Source: Deltaproteobacteria bacterium
Lineage (GTDB): Bacteria; Desulfobacterota; Binatia; Binatales; Binataceae
Direction: 5' to 3'
NCBI GenBank assembly: GCA_003135855.1
Contig: PNBD01000117.1
Location: 82,721 to 145,614 of the forward strand
Length of the DNA stretch: 62,894 nt
Shown here in pieces: positions 18,011 to 26,956 of this stretch (positions are counted from its first letter, which is position 1; the number at the start of each line of letters is the position of its first letter). A program made the position numbers and the translations under genes. The notes beneath the pieces were generated by a model. It was given only the letters and a program-made list of their open reading frames with translations. It did not search any database and was not told the DNA's origin.

Positions 18011-18962
18011 CACTGCTGTGCGGTCGCCTGTCCCGCAAGTCGATGTCGTGATACCGGCGCGCAACGAGGAATATGCCCTTGCGAGCACTATCGACCAGGT
18101 CAGAGACGCGTTATCCGGCGGGGCCTGCAAATTGCGCTTTATCGTCGTTGATGACGGCTCGACAGACGCGACATGGTCGACCATCACAGACATTCAGCGG
18201 CGAACCGGCACGAATATTACTGCTGTCAGACTTTCACGCAGATTTGGAAAAGACGCTGCGATAATGGCTGGACTCGCGCAATCCCGAGGCGATGTCGCGG
18301 TGACCATCGACGCCGACGGCCAACATCCGCCTGCAGTTATCGCCACTATGCTCGAACTTTGGAAGAGTGGCGCCGATGTCGTCAACGGCATGAAGGCGGT
18401 GCGTGCGGAAGATAGTTTGCGGCAACGTGCGACGGCAGTAATTTTCAATTGGCTTTTTCGGTCGCTCACCAGACTCGATTTCGCGGGCGCGTCTGATTTC
18501 AAGCTCCTCGACCGGTCTGTGGTCAGAGCGCTCCTTGACTGCGGCGACTATCACGTCTTCTACCGAGCGCTCGTGTTATGGGTAGGTTTTCGCCAAGTTG
18601 CCATGCCGTTTGATGTCTCGCCGGCAACGCGTGAAAGCCGTTGGACCGCACGCGCCCTTCTTCTGCTGTCGATTAATGCCATCGTCATGTTCTCAGACCT
18701 GCCGATTTACTTCCTGCTCGCGGCTGGATTGGCGACATTGGTGCTATGCGCCGTGCTCATGATTATTCTTCTGGCGCGATATTTTACCGGTCCCGTACCG
18801 ATCGGCTATCCAACCCTCTTGGTTTTGCAACTGGCAACGTTAAGCTTGACCGTTACAGCGGTCGGAGCTATCGGGCTCTATGTTCGCGCTGCCTTGGCGC
18901 AGTCGCGCGCTCGGCCCCGGCATATCGTCCGCGCCCTCGTATCAACGGAAGACTTGCATTGA
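18003..18962 (+). CDS. Family 2 glycosyltransferase, membrane-anchored (DPM/GtrB-like)
   Basis: 319 residues. The GT-A fold shows VDVVIPARNEE, IVVDDGSTDATW and the metal-binding TIDADGQHPP. Two C-terminal hydrophobic helices (IYFLLAAGLATLVLCAVLMI and LLVLQLATLSLTVTAVGAIG) match polyprenyl-phosphate glycosyltransferases of the GtrB/ArnC type. Such enzymes load a sugar onto polyprenyl phosphate for periplasmic transfer. The start ATG at 18003 was preferred over an upstream frame start because it gives the standard N-terminus and an 8-nt overlap. The polytopic protein at 14196 could be a partner that uses the loaded sugar. Confidence 0.8.
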   Translation: MDSTAVRSPVPQVDVVIPARNEEYALASTIDQVRDALSGGACKLRFIVVDDGSTDATWSTITDIQRRTGTNITAVRLSRRFGKDAAIMAGLAQSRGDVAVTIDADGQHPPAVIATMLELWKSGADVVNGMKAVRAEDSLRQRATAVIFNWLFRSLTRLDFAGASDFKLLDRSVVRALLDCGDYHVFYRALVLWVGFRQVAMPFDVSPATRESRWTARALLLLSINAIVMFSDLPIYFLLAAGLATLVLCAVLMIILLARYFTGPVPIGYPTLLVLQLATLSLTVTAVGAIGLYVRAALAQSRARPRHIVRALVSTEDLH

Positions 18963-19693
18963 TCGATCTGAACACGTTGCGCAAGCGCTTCCCAAAAGTG
19001 AGAGCCCCGCTTCCAGAGCCCTATCAGAAAATTTTATTCGACGAGTATCGTGCAAATCGAAAAGGGCAGGGATTTGCGTTTAGTTTCGGCCAGATGCTCG
19101 AACGGTGGATGCACCGGCGCGTTTCGTGCGGACCCGCCGCGTTTCCCTTGCTCGAAATTGGTGCTGGCACGCTGAATCATGTGGTTTACGAGCCGGAGGA
19201 CGGTCTCTACGACGCCGTTGAGCCGTGGGCGGATCTGTATCTGGGAGAGCCGGACCGATCGCGGATACGGACGATCTACCCCGATGTCGACGAGATTCCG
19301 GCCGAGACGCATTACGCCAGAATCGTCTCAATAGCTACCTTGGAGCATATTATCGAGCTTCCGCACGTTCTGATTCGGTGCGCCCAACTTTTAGCGCCAG
19401 GCGGAGTTCTGCGCGCGGGAATTCCCAGCGAAGGGTCCCCTCTATGGTCGCTGGCGTGGCGTTGCGGGACTGGAACCGCGTTTCGCTGGCGAACCGGGCT
19501 CGCCTACGGAACGCTTATGAGACATGAGCACGTCAATTGCGCCCGCGAGATCATCGATCTGACGGGTCACTTCTTCCGAGAAGTACGGCTAGAATATTTC
19601 CCTTTGCCATTCTTCGCTGCCAGCCTCTACGTTTGCATCCATGCTCGCCTGCCGGATCTGACGGCAATCGAACAGTTCAAAGCCGGGGATTGA
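18959..19693 (+). CDS. Class I SAM-dependent methyltransferase
   Basis: 244 residues if started at the TTG at 18959, which overlaps the stop of the GT2 gene (TTGA) and gives MIDLNTLRKRFPKVRAPLPE. Motif I is LLEIGAGTLNHVVYEP, with ARIVSIATLEHI as the acidic post-motif region and RCAQLLAPGGVLRAGIPSEG. It is the last gene of the rightward block and faces the dehydrogenase gene across a 74-bp convergent gap. Probably methylates a component of the same glycan. Confidence 0.65.
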   Translation: MIDLNTLRKRFPKVRAPLPEPYQKILFDEYRANRKGQGFAFSFGQMLERWMHRRVSCGPAAFPLLEIGAGTLNHVVYEPEDGLYDAVEPWADLYLGEPDRSRIRTIYPDVDEIPAETHYARIVSIATLEHIIELPHVLIRCAQLLAPGGVLRAGIPSEGSPLWSLAWRCGTGTAFRWRTGLAYGTLMRHEHVNCAREIIDLTGHFFREVRLEYFPLPFFAASLYVCIHARLPDLTAIEQFKAGD

Positions 19694-19767
19694 GTTTGAG
19701 GTGTCAGCCGGTCAGGCCGCACCGATGTCCTCACATCGATGCGGGCAAATCGTCGGAGAATCCTCCG

Positions 19768-21090
19768 CTAGGCGAGGATAACGTTATGTGACGGCGTGCG
19801 GAGCGAGGCCGTGACATTGCGGGTGTCCACCACCAGCCGGGCATGCTGGAGGATCATCGCATAATCGATGTTGGAGTGATCCGTCACGATCACGACCGCA
19901 TCGCTGGCCGCGAGAGTTTCCGGGGTCAGCGGCGCAGAAGACATAACGCGCTCAAGATGGCGCGATTCGAGCCGTGGAACGTAAGGATCGTGGTAGCTGA
20001 CTTTGGCCATACGCTGATGCAGCAAATTTATGATCCGCAGGGCCGGCGATTCGCGCGTGTCATCGACATTGCGCTTGTAAGCGGCGCCAATCAAAAGAAC
20101 CTTTGCTCCATTCACGGACTTGCCGGCCGCGTTCAATCCTTCCGCGATGCGATTTACCACGTGTTCCGGCATCGCCGAGTTGATCTCACCGGCCAGCTCG
20201 ATAAAGCGGGTGTTGAAATCATACTGCTTGGCTTTCCAGGTCAGATAGAAGGGATCGACCGGGATGCAATGCCCGCCCAGGCCGGGCCCTGGGTAAAAAG
20301 GCATGAAACCGAACGGCTTGGTGGCGGATGCCTGTATTACTTCCCAGACATTCACTCCCATACGCTCGAACAGGAGTTTCAGCTCGTTAACCATCGCGAT
20401 GTTGACGCAACGGAAAATGTTCTCGAGCAGCTTCGCGGCTTCTGCGACCTGAGCGGAGGAAACCGAAACGATATTCTCGATCACGGACCGGTAGGCGCTG
20501 GCCGCGACTTCACCGCATCGCGGCGTAACGCCGCCCACGATTTTGGGAATGGTGCGGGTTGAGAAGTTGGAGTTAGCGGGATCCTCGCGCTCCGGCGAGA
20601 ACGCGAGAAAGAAATCCTCGCCCACCTTGAGTCCCGAGGCTTCGAACAGCGGCAGCAATATCTCGTTGGTGGTGCCCGGATAGGTCGTACTTTCGAGCAC
20701 CACGAGCTGGCCTGAATGCAAATGTTCGGCGATCGAGGTCGCGGTATTGACTACATACGTCAAGTCCGGATTTCGCCACTCTCCAAGCGGAGTAGGAACA
20801 CAGATAATCGCAGCGTCGCACTCTGCGAGCTGGGAGAAATCATCGGTGGGACACAGACGCCCCGACTTGACCAGCTTCGCGATTCTCTCCGGGCAGATAT
20901 GGTTGATATAGCTCCGGCCCGCCCGCAGCGCTCGGATCTTTTCTTTGTCGATGTCAAAGGCGCGGGTTTCATAGCCGGCCTCCGCGAAACAACAGGCCAA
21001 CGGCAACCCGGCATAGCCCAAGCCAAGGATCCCCACACGGGCAGTCCGGCTGTTGAATTTTTCTATCGCGCGTTCCCACGTTTGCATCAT
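19768..21090 (-). CDS. wbpA: UDP-N-acetylglucosamine 6-dehydrogenase (WbpA-like)
   Basis: 440 residues from the ATG at 21090 (AGAGG 9 nt upstream; a TTG three codons earlier is less likely). The NAD site is VGILGLGYAGLPLA; the catalytic cysteine is C275 in GGHCIPVDPFYLTWKA, whose context is typical of UDP-HexNAc rather than UDP-glucose dehydrogenases. STTYPGTT and GAAYKRNVDDTRESP complete the fold. It oxidises C6 to a carboxylate, giving UDP-GlcNAcA (or, with WecB, UDP-ManNAcA) for an acidic polymer. Last gene of the leftward block, separated by 117 nt from pglF. Confidence 0.85.
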   Translation of the reverse strand: MMQTWERAIEKFNSRTARVGILGLGYAGLPLACCFAEAGYETRAFDIDKEKIRALRAGRSYINHICPERIAKLVKSGRLCPTDDFSQLAECDAAIICVPTPLGEWRNPDLTYVVNTATSIAEHLHSGQLVVLESTTYPGTTNEILLPLFEASGLKVGEDFFLAFSPEREDPANSNFSTRTIPKIVGGVTPRCGEVAASAYRSVIENIVSVSSAQVAEAAKLLENIFRCVNIAMVNELKLLFERMGVNVWEVIQASATKPFGFMPFYPGPGLGGHCIPVDPFYLTWKAKQYDFNTRFIELAGEINSAMPEHVVNRIAEGLNAAGKSVNGAKVLLIGAAYKRNVDDTRESPALRIINLLHQRMAKVSYHDPYVPRLESRHLERVMSSAPLTPETLAASDAVVIVTDHSNIDYAMILQHARLVVDTRNVTASLRTPSHNVILA

Positions 21091-21207
21091 CAAAAACAAC
21101 CTCTGACAATCAATTCAAAAATCATTTGTGAGCTAACAAAGTAACGACAAAACACTTCTTCACATCCCGGCCCGACCCCTATGCCGCGTAGCGGAGACTA
21201 CGCGAGC

Positions 21208-23145
21208 TCAGACGGATTCGCGGTAAGCGGCCGGTTCCGGCTGGTCGCCTTGAAAACCCGGCACTTGGAAACTTGGCACCAAAGCCCGCAGGCCCCGGAT
21301 GGAGCTTTTATCGTCTCCACGTGCCGCACTGGCCTCCACTTGCGAGATTTGCCGCGCCAGCCATTTCCGATCCAGGTTTGCCCGGTCTTGCAGCCGCAGA
21401 ACTTGCTGCACGCTGGACGGTTCGACCAGCTCATCGTCCTCAAGGAGTTCTTCGAACAGCTTTTCGCCAGGCCGCAAGCCGATATACTCGATCGCGATGT
21501 CCCGGTCAGGCACGTAGCCGGAAAGCTGGATCAAGGTGCGCGCCAACTCGGAGATTCGGATTTGTTCACCCATTTCGAGCACGTAGATTGCTCCCGGGTC
21601 GGACATGGTGGCTGCATGCAGCACAAGCTGCACCGCCTCCGGAATCAACATAAAGTATCGCCGCATCTCGGGATGGGTAACGGTGACCGGCCCGCCCGAG
21701 CGTATTTGCTCACGGAACAGGGGCACGACGCTGCCGTTGCTGCCAAGGACGTTCCCGAACCGGACCGCGGCAAATAACCGGCCGTCGGATTTCGCGATGC
21801 TGCGGATCATCATTTCTCCCACCCGTTTGGTAGCGCCCATCACGCTGGTTGGCTTAACCGCCTTGTCGCTTGAAATGAAAATAAATCGCTTCACGCCGGA
21901 CCTGACGGCAGCTTCCGCGAGCACCCGCGTTCCACCAACATTATTTTTCACCGCTTCGCTGGCGTTGAACTCCATGAGCGGGACATGCTTGTGGGCCGCG
22001 GCGTGAAAGACAATTTCCGGCCGGTATCGATCCATCACCTCATTCACGCGGTGGACGTCGGTAACGTCGCCTACGATGAGCTCGACGGCTCCGCCGCTGT
22101 CGTTGGCAGACAGACTGTGGCTGACTGTAAACAAACTGTTTTCATGGCGTTCAAAGGCCAACAGGAGGCTGGGTTTCAAAGCCAAAATTTGGCGGCAAAG
22201 TTCCGAACCGATCGAGCCGCCTGCGCCAGTCACCATCACGCGCCGGCCGGACAGGAGCTCACTGATAGGCCCGATGTCCAATCCCACCGCCTGGCGCGGC
22301 AGCAGATCTTCGAGCTCGACGTTTCTAATTGTTTCGACCGTTACTTTGCCGGTCAAAATGTCCCGCAAATTCGGCAGCGTTTTAATCGGCAGGTTGTAAG
22401 GCTCGAGCGATTTGATCACCTCGCGAATTTCATGAGGGTCAGCCCCCGGAATTGCAATCAGGACCTCGTCGGGTCGATGCTGATGAATAATCTTGTCTAG
22501 ATCGCGGCGGTTGCCAAGAACAGGAATGTTGTGGATCCGCTGGCCTGTCTTGACTGAATCGTCGTCCACAAACCCAATCGGTACACAGGCATAAAAGGGG
22601 TTGTTCTTCATATCCCGGACGATCATTTCACCTGCATCGCCCGCGCCGAACACCAGCACGCGTCTGCCGGGTTGCCGGTATCCGTTACCGTTCGGATGTC
22701 GCAAGGATCCGATGTTTTCCCGGTAATCCAATGCGTACCAGGCGCGACGCACGAGCCGCACCCCACCGAGTAGAAATATCAACATCAGAATCTGGATAGT
22801 GACGATGCCTATAGGGAGGAACCAGATTCCTAAAAACAAGCTTCCCAAGACATAAGAAGCCATCACGCCCGCAGTTGCGCCGAGAATGATCTTTTGCAGA
22901 TCTCCTATGCTCGAATACCTCCAAAGGCCTCTATACAGGCCTAGCATCGCGAAGGTGAGCATCTGAACGACCACGACTGAAGGTAAGTATGCAAACCACG
23001 TCTCTTCCGCATGGGCAGGAATTGCGCCGTCGAAACGAATCCAGAACGCGAGGTAGTAGGCAGTCACGATGAACGGCAAATGGACCGCCACTATTAGGGG
23101 GCGACGGTATCTCGACAAAATTGTCTTGACGAATGCAGATATCAT
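21208..23145 (-). CDS. pglF: Membrane-bound UDP-HexNAc 4,6-dehydratase (PglF/WbpM/CapD family)
   Basis: 645 residues from the ATG at 23145 (GGAG upstream). Four N-terminal membrane helices are followed by a CoA-binding-like domain (RRVLVFGAGDAGEMIVRDM) and the catalytic SDR domain with TGAGGSIGSELCRQI. SSDKAVKPTSVMGATKR holds the altered catalytic set of this family, in which the usual Tyr is replaced. It converts UDP-GlcNAc to the 4-keto-6-deoxy intermediate, the first step to UDP-bacillosamine, QuiNAc and FucNAc. The next enzymes of the bacillosamine route are encoded 1.3 kb upstream on the same strand. Confidence 0.85.
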   Translation of the reverse strand: MISAFVKTILSRYRRPLIVAVHLPFIVTAYYLAFWIRFDGAIPAHAEETWFAYLPSVVVVQMLTFAMLGLYRGLWRYSSIGDLQKIILGATAGVMASYVLGSLFLGIWFLPIGIVTIQILMLIFLLGGVRLVRRAWYALDYRENIGSLRHPNGNGYRQPGRRVLVFGAGDAGEMIVRDMKNNPFYACVPIGFVDDDSVKTGQRIHNIPVLGNRRDLDKIIHQHRPDEVLIAIPGADPHEIREVIKSLEPYNLPIKTLPNLRDILTGKVTVETIRNVELEDLLPRQAVGLDIGPISELLSGRRVMVTGAGGSIGSELCRQILALKPSLLLAFERHENSLFTVSHSLSANDSGGAVELIVGDVTDVHRVNEVMDRYRPEIVFHAAAHKHVPLMEFNASEAVKNNVGGTRVLAEAAVRSGVKRFIFISSDKAVKPTSVMGATKRVGEMMIRSIAKSDGRLFAAVRFGNVLGSNGSVVPLFREQIRSGGPVTVTHPEMRRYFMLIPEAVQLVLHAATMSDPGAIYVLEMGEQIRISELARTLIQLSGYVPDRDIAIEYIGLRPGEKLFEELLEDDELVEPSSVQQVLRLQDRANLDRKWLARQISQVEASAARGDDKSSIRGLRALVPSFQVPGFQGDQPEPAAYRESV

Positions 23146-24427
23146 GGGTTTGTGTCGCTCCAACTTGTCAGCCCGGCGAAGCCATCATCATGTATTGACA
23201 TGTGCAAGTTTGCAACAAATCGAGACAGCCCGACTCCGAGACACGACCGTATAGCGAAAAGTATGTGGATAGTCCAGTGGATTTCGTGGCCTTGCGCGGT
23301 CCGCCGAAAGCGTTTTATCAGTTCGCGACCGAACCGGCGCGACGGCCTGTCCCGCGACGTCCCGAGTTCCGATCGTCTTGGAGGCGCGATCGACCAGAAC
23401 CGTTCTAAGCCCGCTGGGGAGCCCAAATGGTGATTGTCGCTCGGATCGACTCGGCTGATACTGGAGCCGAAGCCGGAGATTCCGTCCAGACCGGTGATGA
23501 GCGGGGTAGATTCAAAGTCTGATTCCGTTGGCGCTGCCTGGAAAGCGTCGGTGATTATTGCGCATTTCGGCGAGAATAGAGCGTTCTTTCTTTTCACTGC
23601 CCTATTCTAATTTTATGAAAGACTGACACCTCTAGAGACGTATTCGACTTATTGGCATAAGTCAAGTCCGTTATTCATAGCGTAGTAAGGCAAACGATGG
23701 CTGTGTCACGCGAAAGTGGGCGTATCTATTCACAGATTTCAACCTCGAGCGGCTTCACCGGGTGCATCGGCGAATGCCGAGACAAGTCGAATTGCGCTGA
23801 TGATCGTGCATAACGGTCAGGCGCTCGCTTTGCCAACGCTGAGTACGCTTGCGATGTCCATCCACTGATCTGTGAACGCGATCGGAAATACCGATCGGCA
23901 AGCGCGGTCATTCCCCGATTTCATGAAATGCAGAATTCCGGTCCAGCGACGCGCGGGTGTAGTACGGCGAGCACCTTCCCTGCGGTTTCGAAATCGGGCC
24001 GCGATCAACTGCGCCGCTAATCTGCGCCCGAGCATCCGCACACTCGACGCGAGCCGTCCGCAAGCGACTTGGTCTCCGCGCGCAGATGGCTCCGATATGG
24101 AGCATCGCGAGCAGAGTTTTGAGCTCAGTCGAGGGGGTGAAGTGCGAGCTTTAGTCCGCGCTCGCGGCGTGAGTTGGATTCGGATCAAGATGCGCGGAGC
24201 TTTGTGTAGAAATGGCGGGGCGGGCGCGTGCGCTCGATACGAACATCCAGATTTTCAGGATGACCGGGGCATAGCAGGCGAGAGCTGAAGCTTAACTAGA
24301 AAGGCGAATAATTCGGGCAGCCGGCTTGCGGAAATTGGCCGGCGGCCGAATATTGCGATCACGGCCATAGTCGGAGTCCTATCCCGCCGGTCATGGACGT
24401 TTTGAGAGGCATCGTCGGTTTGCTGCC
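23146..24427. other. Long non-coding or decayed interval inside the polysaccharide locus
   Basis: Nearly 1.3 kb with no frame that shows a domain, good ribosome site or protein-like composition on either strand. It splits pglF and wbpA from the rest of the leftward operon. GACTTA/TAAGTC (6-bp arms, 6-bp centre) lies near 23648. Minus-strand TTGACT near 23665 could be a -35 for pglF, but I find no matching -10. I suspect a deleted or decayed gene here. Confidence 0.5.
24310..24351 (-). terminator. Long hairpin after the leftward PglC-D-E operon
   Basis: About 75 nt past the aminotransferase stop, ATTCGG ... CCGAAT encloses GCCGGC-N12-GCCGGC, making an imperfect two-part stem of about 12 bp. 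No T-run follows, so termination would depend on another factor or be partial. It marks the probable end of the 14-kb leftward operon. Confidence 0.4.
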
Positions 24428-25609
24428 TTACCCGAGGGCAGCGCGAATCGCACTACATACGACATCGACCTGGTCTTCCGACATCACCGACGAAAACGGA
24501 AGCGCCAGACTGATCTCGCCCAGCTCCTCCGCAACTGGGAAGTCGCCCGCCTGGTAACCAAACTTCTCACGATAAAACGGTTGCAAATGGATGGGGCTAA
24601 AGTACGGCCGTGACGGTATGTCACAGGTCAAAAGGGAGTCCATCAGCCGGTTTCTCCCCACCGGTGGTGAGACACGGATCACGTAAGTAAACCACGACAT
24701 CAGGGTGGTGGAAGGCTCCACGCAGGGGACATCGATACCCTCAAATGGGGAGAGCCTTTCCGTGTACCAGCCAGCCACGCGGCTGCGCTTTTCCAATAGT
24801 TGATCGAGCCGCTTGATCTGCACCAAGCCCAAAGCGGCGCTCATTTCATCGAGCCGGTAGTTGTAACCCAGGCGGCTGTGCGAGAGCCATGAGTCAAACA
24901 CGTCGCGGCCCTGGTTGCGCAGGCTTCGAAACAGCACGGCCCAGTCGTCGCGATTGGTCACCAGGACGCCTCCTTCGCCGGTGGTCATTTGCTTGTTCGG
25001 ATAGAAGGCGAACACCGCGGCGTCGGCATCGGAACCCACGCTGCGCCCTTTGTATTGAGCGCCGATCGCTTCGCAGGTGTCGTGAATCACCACGAGCTCG
25101 TGGCGCCTGGCCGCCGAAAGGATCGGGTCCAGATCGACCGGCTGACCGAAGACGTCGACCGGAATAATCGCCTTGAGGCGCAACCCCTGCGGATCAAGCC
25201 GTGAACGGAAGGCTGGCGGGAGCCAGCGGCGGCCCCGCGCCCCGCCACGCGTCAAATCTTCAGCAGCCAGAGCGACCTGCACCGGATCGATATTGCCGGT
25301 ACGTCGATCGACGTCGACAAAGATTGGTATGGCGCGTTCGTATAGCAAGCAGTTGCTGGACGCTACAAACGAAAATGGCGTGGTTATAGCGAGGTCGTTC
25401 TCCCCCAAGCCGGCGGCGATGACCGCAAGATGCAAGCCGGAAGTGCCGGAATTAACCCCAATGCCGTGGCGGACACCCGCACGCTGCGCCGCGGCACGCT
25501 CAAACTCTTCGAGTCTCGGCCCCAAACTCAGATGCGAACTTTTGAGAACCTCGGTAACCGCGTTAATTTCAGCCTCGCCCAAGTCGGGCGCTGACATACT
25601 TATTTTCAT
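24428..25609 (-). CDS. pglE: DegT/DnrJ/EryC1-type sugar aminotransferase (PglE-like)
   Basis: 393 residues, PLP enzyme that aminates the C4 keto group made by PglF. The PLP lysine is K206 in FYPNKQMTTGEGG; GTSGLHLA, DTCEAIGAQYKG and YNYRLDEMSAALG are family motifs. Residues ~119-144 (RGGARGRRWLPPAFRSRLDP and neighbours) are an Arg/Pro-rich insertion between conserved strands that I do not expect in PglE relatives. It lies 24 nt downstream of the PglD-like acetyltransferase. Product inferred: UDP-4-amino-4,6-dideoxy-GlcNAc. Confidence 0.8.
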   Translation of the reverse strand: MKISMSAPDLGEAEINAVTEVLKSSHLSLGPRLEEFERAAAQRAGVRHGIGVNSGTSGLHLAVIAAGLGENDLAITTPFSFVASSNCLLYERAIPIFVDVDRRTGNIDPVQVALAAEDLTRGGARGRRWLPPAFRSRLDPQGLRLKAIIPVDVFGQPVDLDPILSAARRHELVVIHDTCEAIGAQYKGRSVGSDADAAVFAFYPNKQMTTGEGGVLVTNRDDWAVLFRSLRNQGRDVFDSWLSHSRLGYNYRLDEMSAALGLVQIKRLDQLLEKRSRVAGWYTERLSPFEGIDVPCVEPSTTLMSWFTYVIRVSPPVGRNRLMDSLLTCDIPSRPYFSPIHLQPFYREKFGYQAGDFPVAEELGEISLALPFSSVMSEDQVDVVCSAIRAALG

Positions 25610-25633
25610 AGATGTTTCCGAAGTTCCTCTCGA

Positions 25634-26254
25634 CTACTTGTCGAACGGCCGGGCGGGAACGCCGACAACGGTGGCCTTTGCGGGAACGTGCGAGGCAACA
25701 CATGCGCCGCCTCCCACCACCGCGTATTGGCCGATCTTCATGTTAGGAAGCACCGTGCTTCCAGCACCAATCAACGCGCCCTTTTCCACGACCACTCCCC
25801 CGCATAGATGCGCGCCCGGCGCGATATGTACGCCGTCGCCCACCGTACAATCATGGTCCACCGTGGCGGCCGTGTTGATTATGACATCGTCGCCGATCAG
25901 TGAATCGGAGTTTACCGCCGAAAGCGCCATCATCACCGTACCGCTGCCAAGCACGGCACCACGGCCTAGTTGAACAGAGGGATGGACGGCTGAGGCCAAC
26001 GGCACCCCCCGTGATCGATACTCCCGGGCAACCTCAAGCCGCGCCTGATTCGAGCCGAGCGCAACGATTATTTCACAGTCGCTGGAGACGCGATGGTCCC
26101 TGCCGCCCAGTACCTGGTAACCGAATACCAGCTTCTGCCACAACCGCTCATCGTCATCGAGAATGCCGATGATTCTGTAGCTGCCCTGTTTTTCGACGAT
26201 ATCAATCACTACCTTCGCATGTCCGCCAGCGCCAAACACAATCAGATCTTTCAC
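25634..26254 (-). CDS. pglD: Left-handed beta-helix sugar acetyltransferase (PglD/NeuD-like)
   Basis: 206 residues starting at a GTG preceded by GGAG. The N-terminal Rossmann-like domain binds the nucleotide sugar (LIVFGAGGHAKVVIDIV); the hexapeptide beta-helix follows (LGSGTVMMALSAVNSD, IAPGAHLCGGVVVEKGALIG). The catalytic base is H134 in TAATVDHDC, the position of PglD H125. It N-acetylates the 4-amino sugar to give UDP-N,N'-diacetylbacillosamine or a close analogue. It sits between pglC and pglE, as in known bacillosamine loci. Confidence 0.85.
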   Translation of the reverse strand: MKDLIVFGAGGHAKVVIDIVEKQGSYRIIGILDDDERLWQKLVFGYQVLGGRDHRVSSDCEIIVALGSNQARLEVAREYRSRGVPLASAVHPSVQLGRGAVLGSGTVMMALSAVNSDSLIGDDVIINTAATVDHDCTVGDGVHIAPGAHLCGGVVVEKGALIGAGSTVLPNMKIGQYAVVGGGACVASHVPAKATVVGVPARPFDK

Positions 26255-26284
26255 GGATAACGCTCCGGTAAAAAAATCCGAAAG

Positions 26285-26953
26285 CTAACAGTATTTCTTC
26301 TTGTCGGCGGGATCGAATTCGCTCATGGTAGCCTGATTTGGCTCGCTGATTCCTTGCCGACTGATCACCTTCCAAAACGTGCAGGCCAGGATCCAAAGAT
26401 CCAGCCGGAGGCTTGCGTGATCGACGTACCAGAGGTCGAGTTCGAACTTTTGCTCCCAGCTCAGGTTATTGCGCCCATTGATCTGCGCCCATCCGGTGAT
26501 ACCCGGCAAAACGTCATGACGGCGAGCTTGATCGCCGGTGTAACGCTCAAGGTATTGCATCAACAGAGGACGAGGACCAACGAGGCTCAGCTCTCCCTTG
26601 AGAACATTTATCAGCTCAGGCAGTTCGTCCAGACTCGTGGCGCGCAAGAACCGGCCGAATCGCGTCAGGCGCTGCGCATCGGGTGCCAACGCGCCGCCGG
26701 GCTCGCGCTCGTTGTTCATGGTTCTGAACTTCAGGATCCAGAACGGTCGTCCCCGAAGCCCCGGCCGCTGCTGCCGGAACAACACCGGCGAGCCGAGACT
26801 GATACGGACTGCCAACGCGAGAAGCGCCATCAAGGGGGTGAGCACCAGCAGCCCCAACCCGGCGATCACGAAATCGAGGGTCCGCTTGGTCAGACGATAC
26901 CCCGCACTATTTGGGAGAGAATTGCTCGAATGATTCATCACCAAAGCCGTCAC
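26285..26953 (-). CDS. pglC: Initiating phosphoglycosyl transferase (PglC-like, small monotopic PGT)
   Basis: 222 residues. A single re-entrant N-terminal helix (FVIAGLGLLVLTPLMALLAL), then WILKFRTM, the catalytic Asp-Glu pair in SLDELPELINVLKGELS and LVGPRPLL, and PGITGWAQINGRN. These are the core motifs of the bacterial sugar transferase family. It transfers a phospho-sugar, here most likely phospho-diacetamido-hexose, to undecaprenyl phosphate and starts repeat-unit assembly at the inner membrane. The GTG at 26953 lies 3 nt after the wecB stop; ATG at 26938 is an alternative start. Confidence 0.85.
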   Translation of the reverse strand: MTALVMNHSSNSLPNSAGYRLTKRTLDFVIAGLGLLVLTPLMALLALAVRISLGSPVLFRQQRPGLRGRPFWILKFRTMNNEREPGGALAPDAQRLTRFGRFLRATSLDELPELINVLKGELSLVGPRPLLMQYLERYTGDQARRHDVLPGITGWAQINGRNNLSWEQKFELDLWYVDHASLRLDLWILACTFWKVISRQGISEPNQATMSEFDPADKKKYC

Positions 26954-26956
26954 CGA

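Noticed and set aside
23142-23597. 151-codon minus-strand frame upstream of pglF
   Set aside because: No domain, odd composition and overlap with the pglF start region; no ribosome site.
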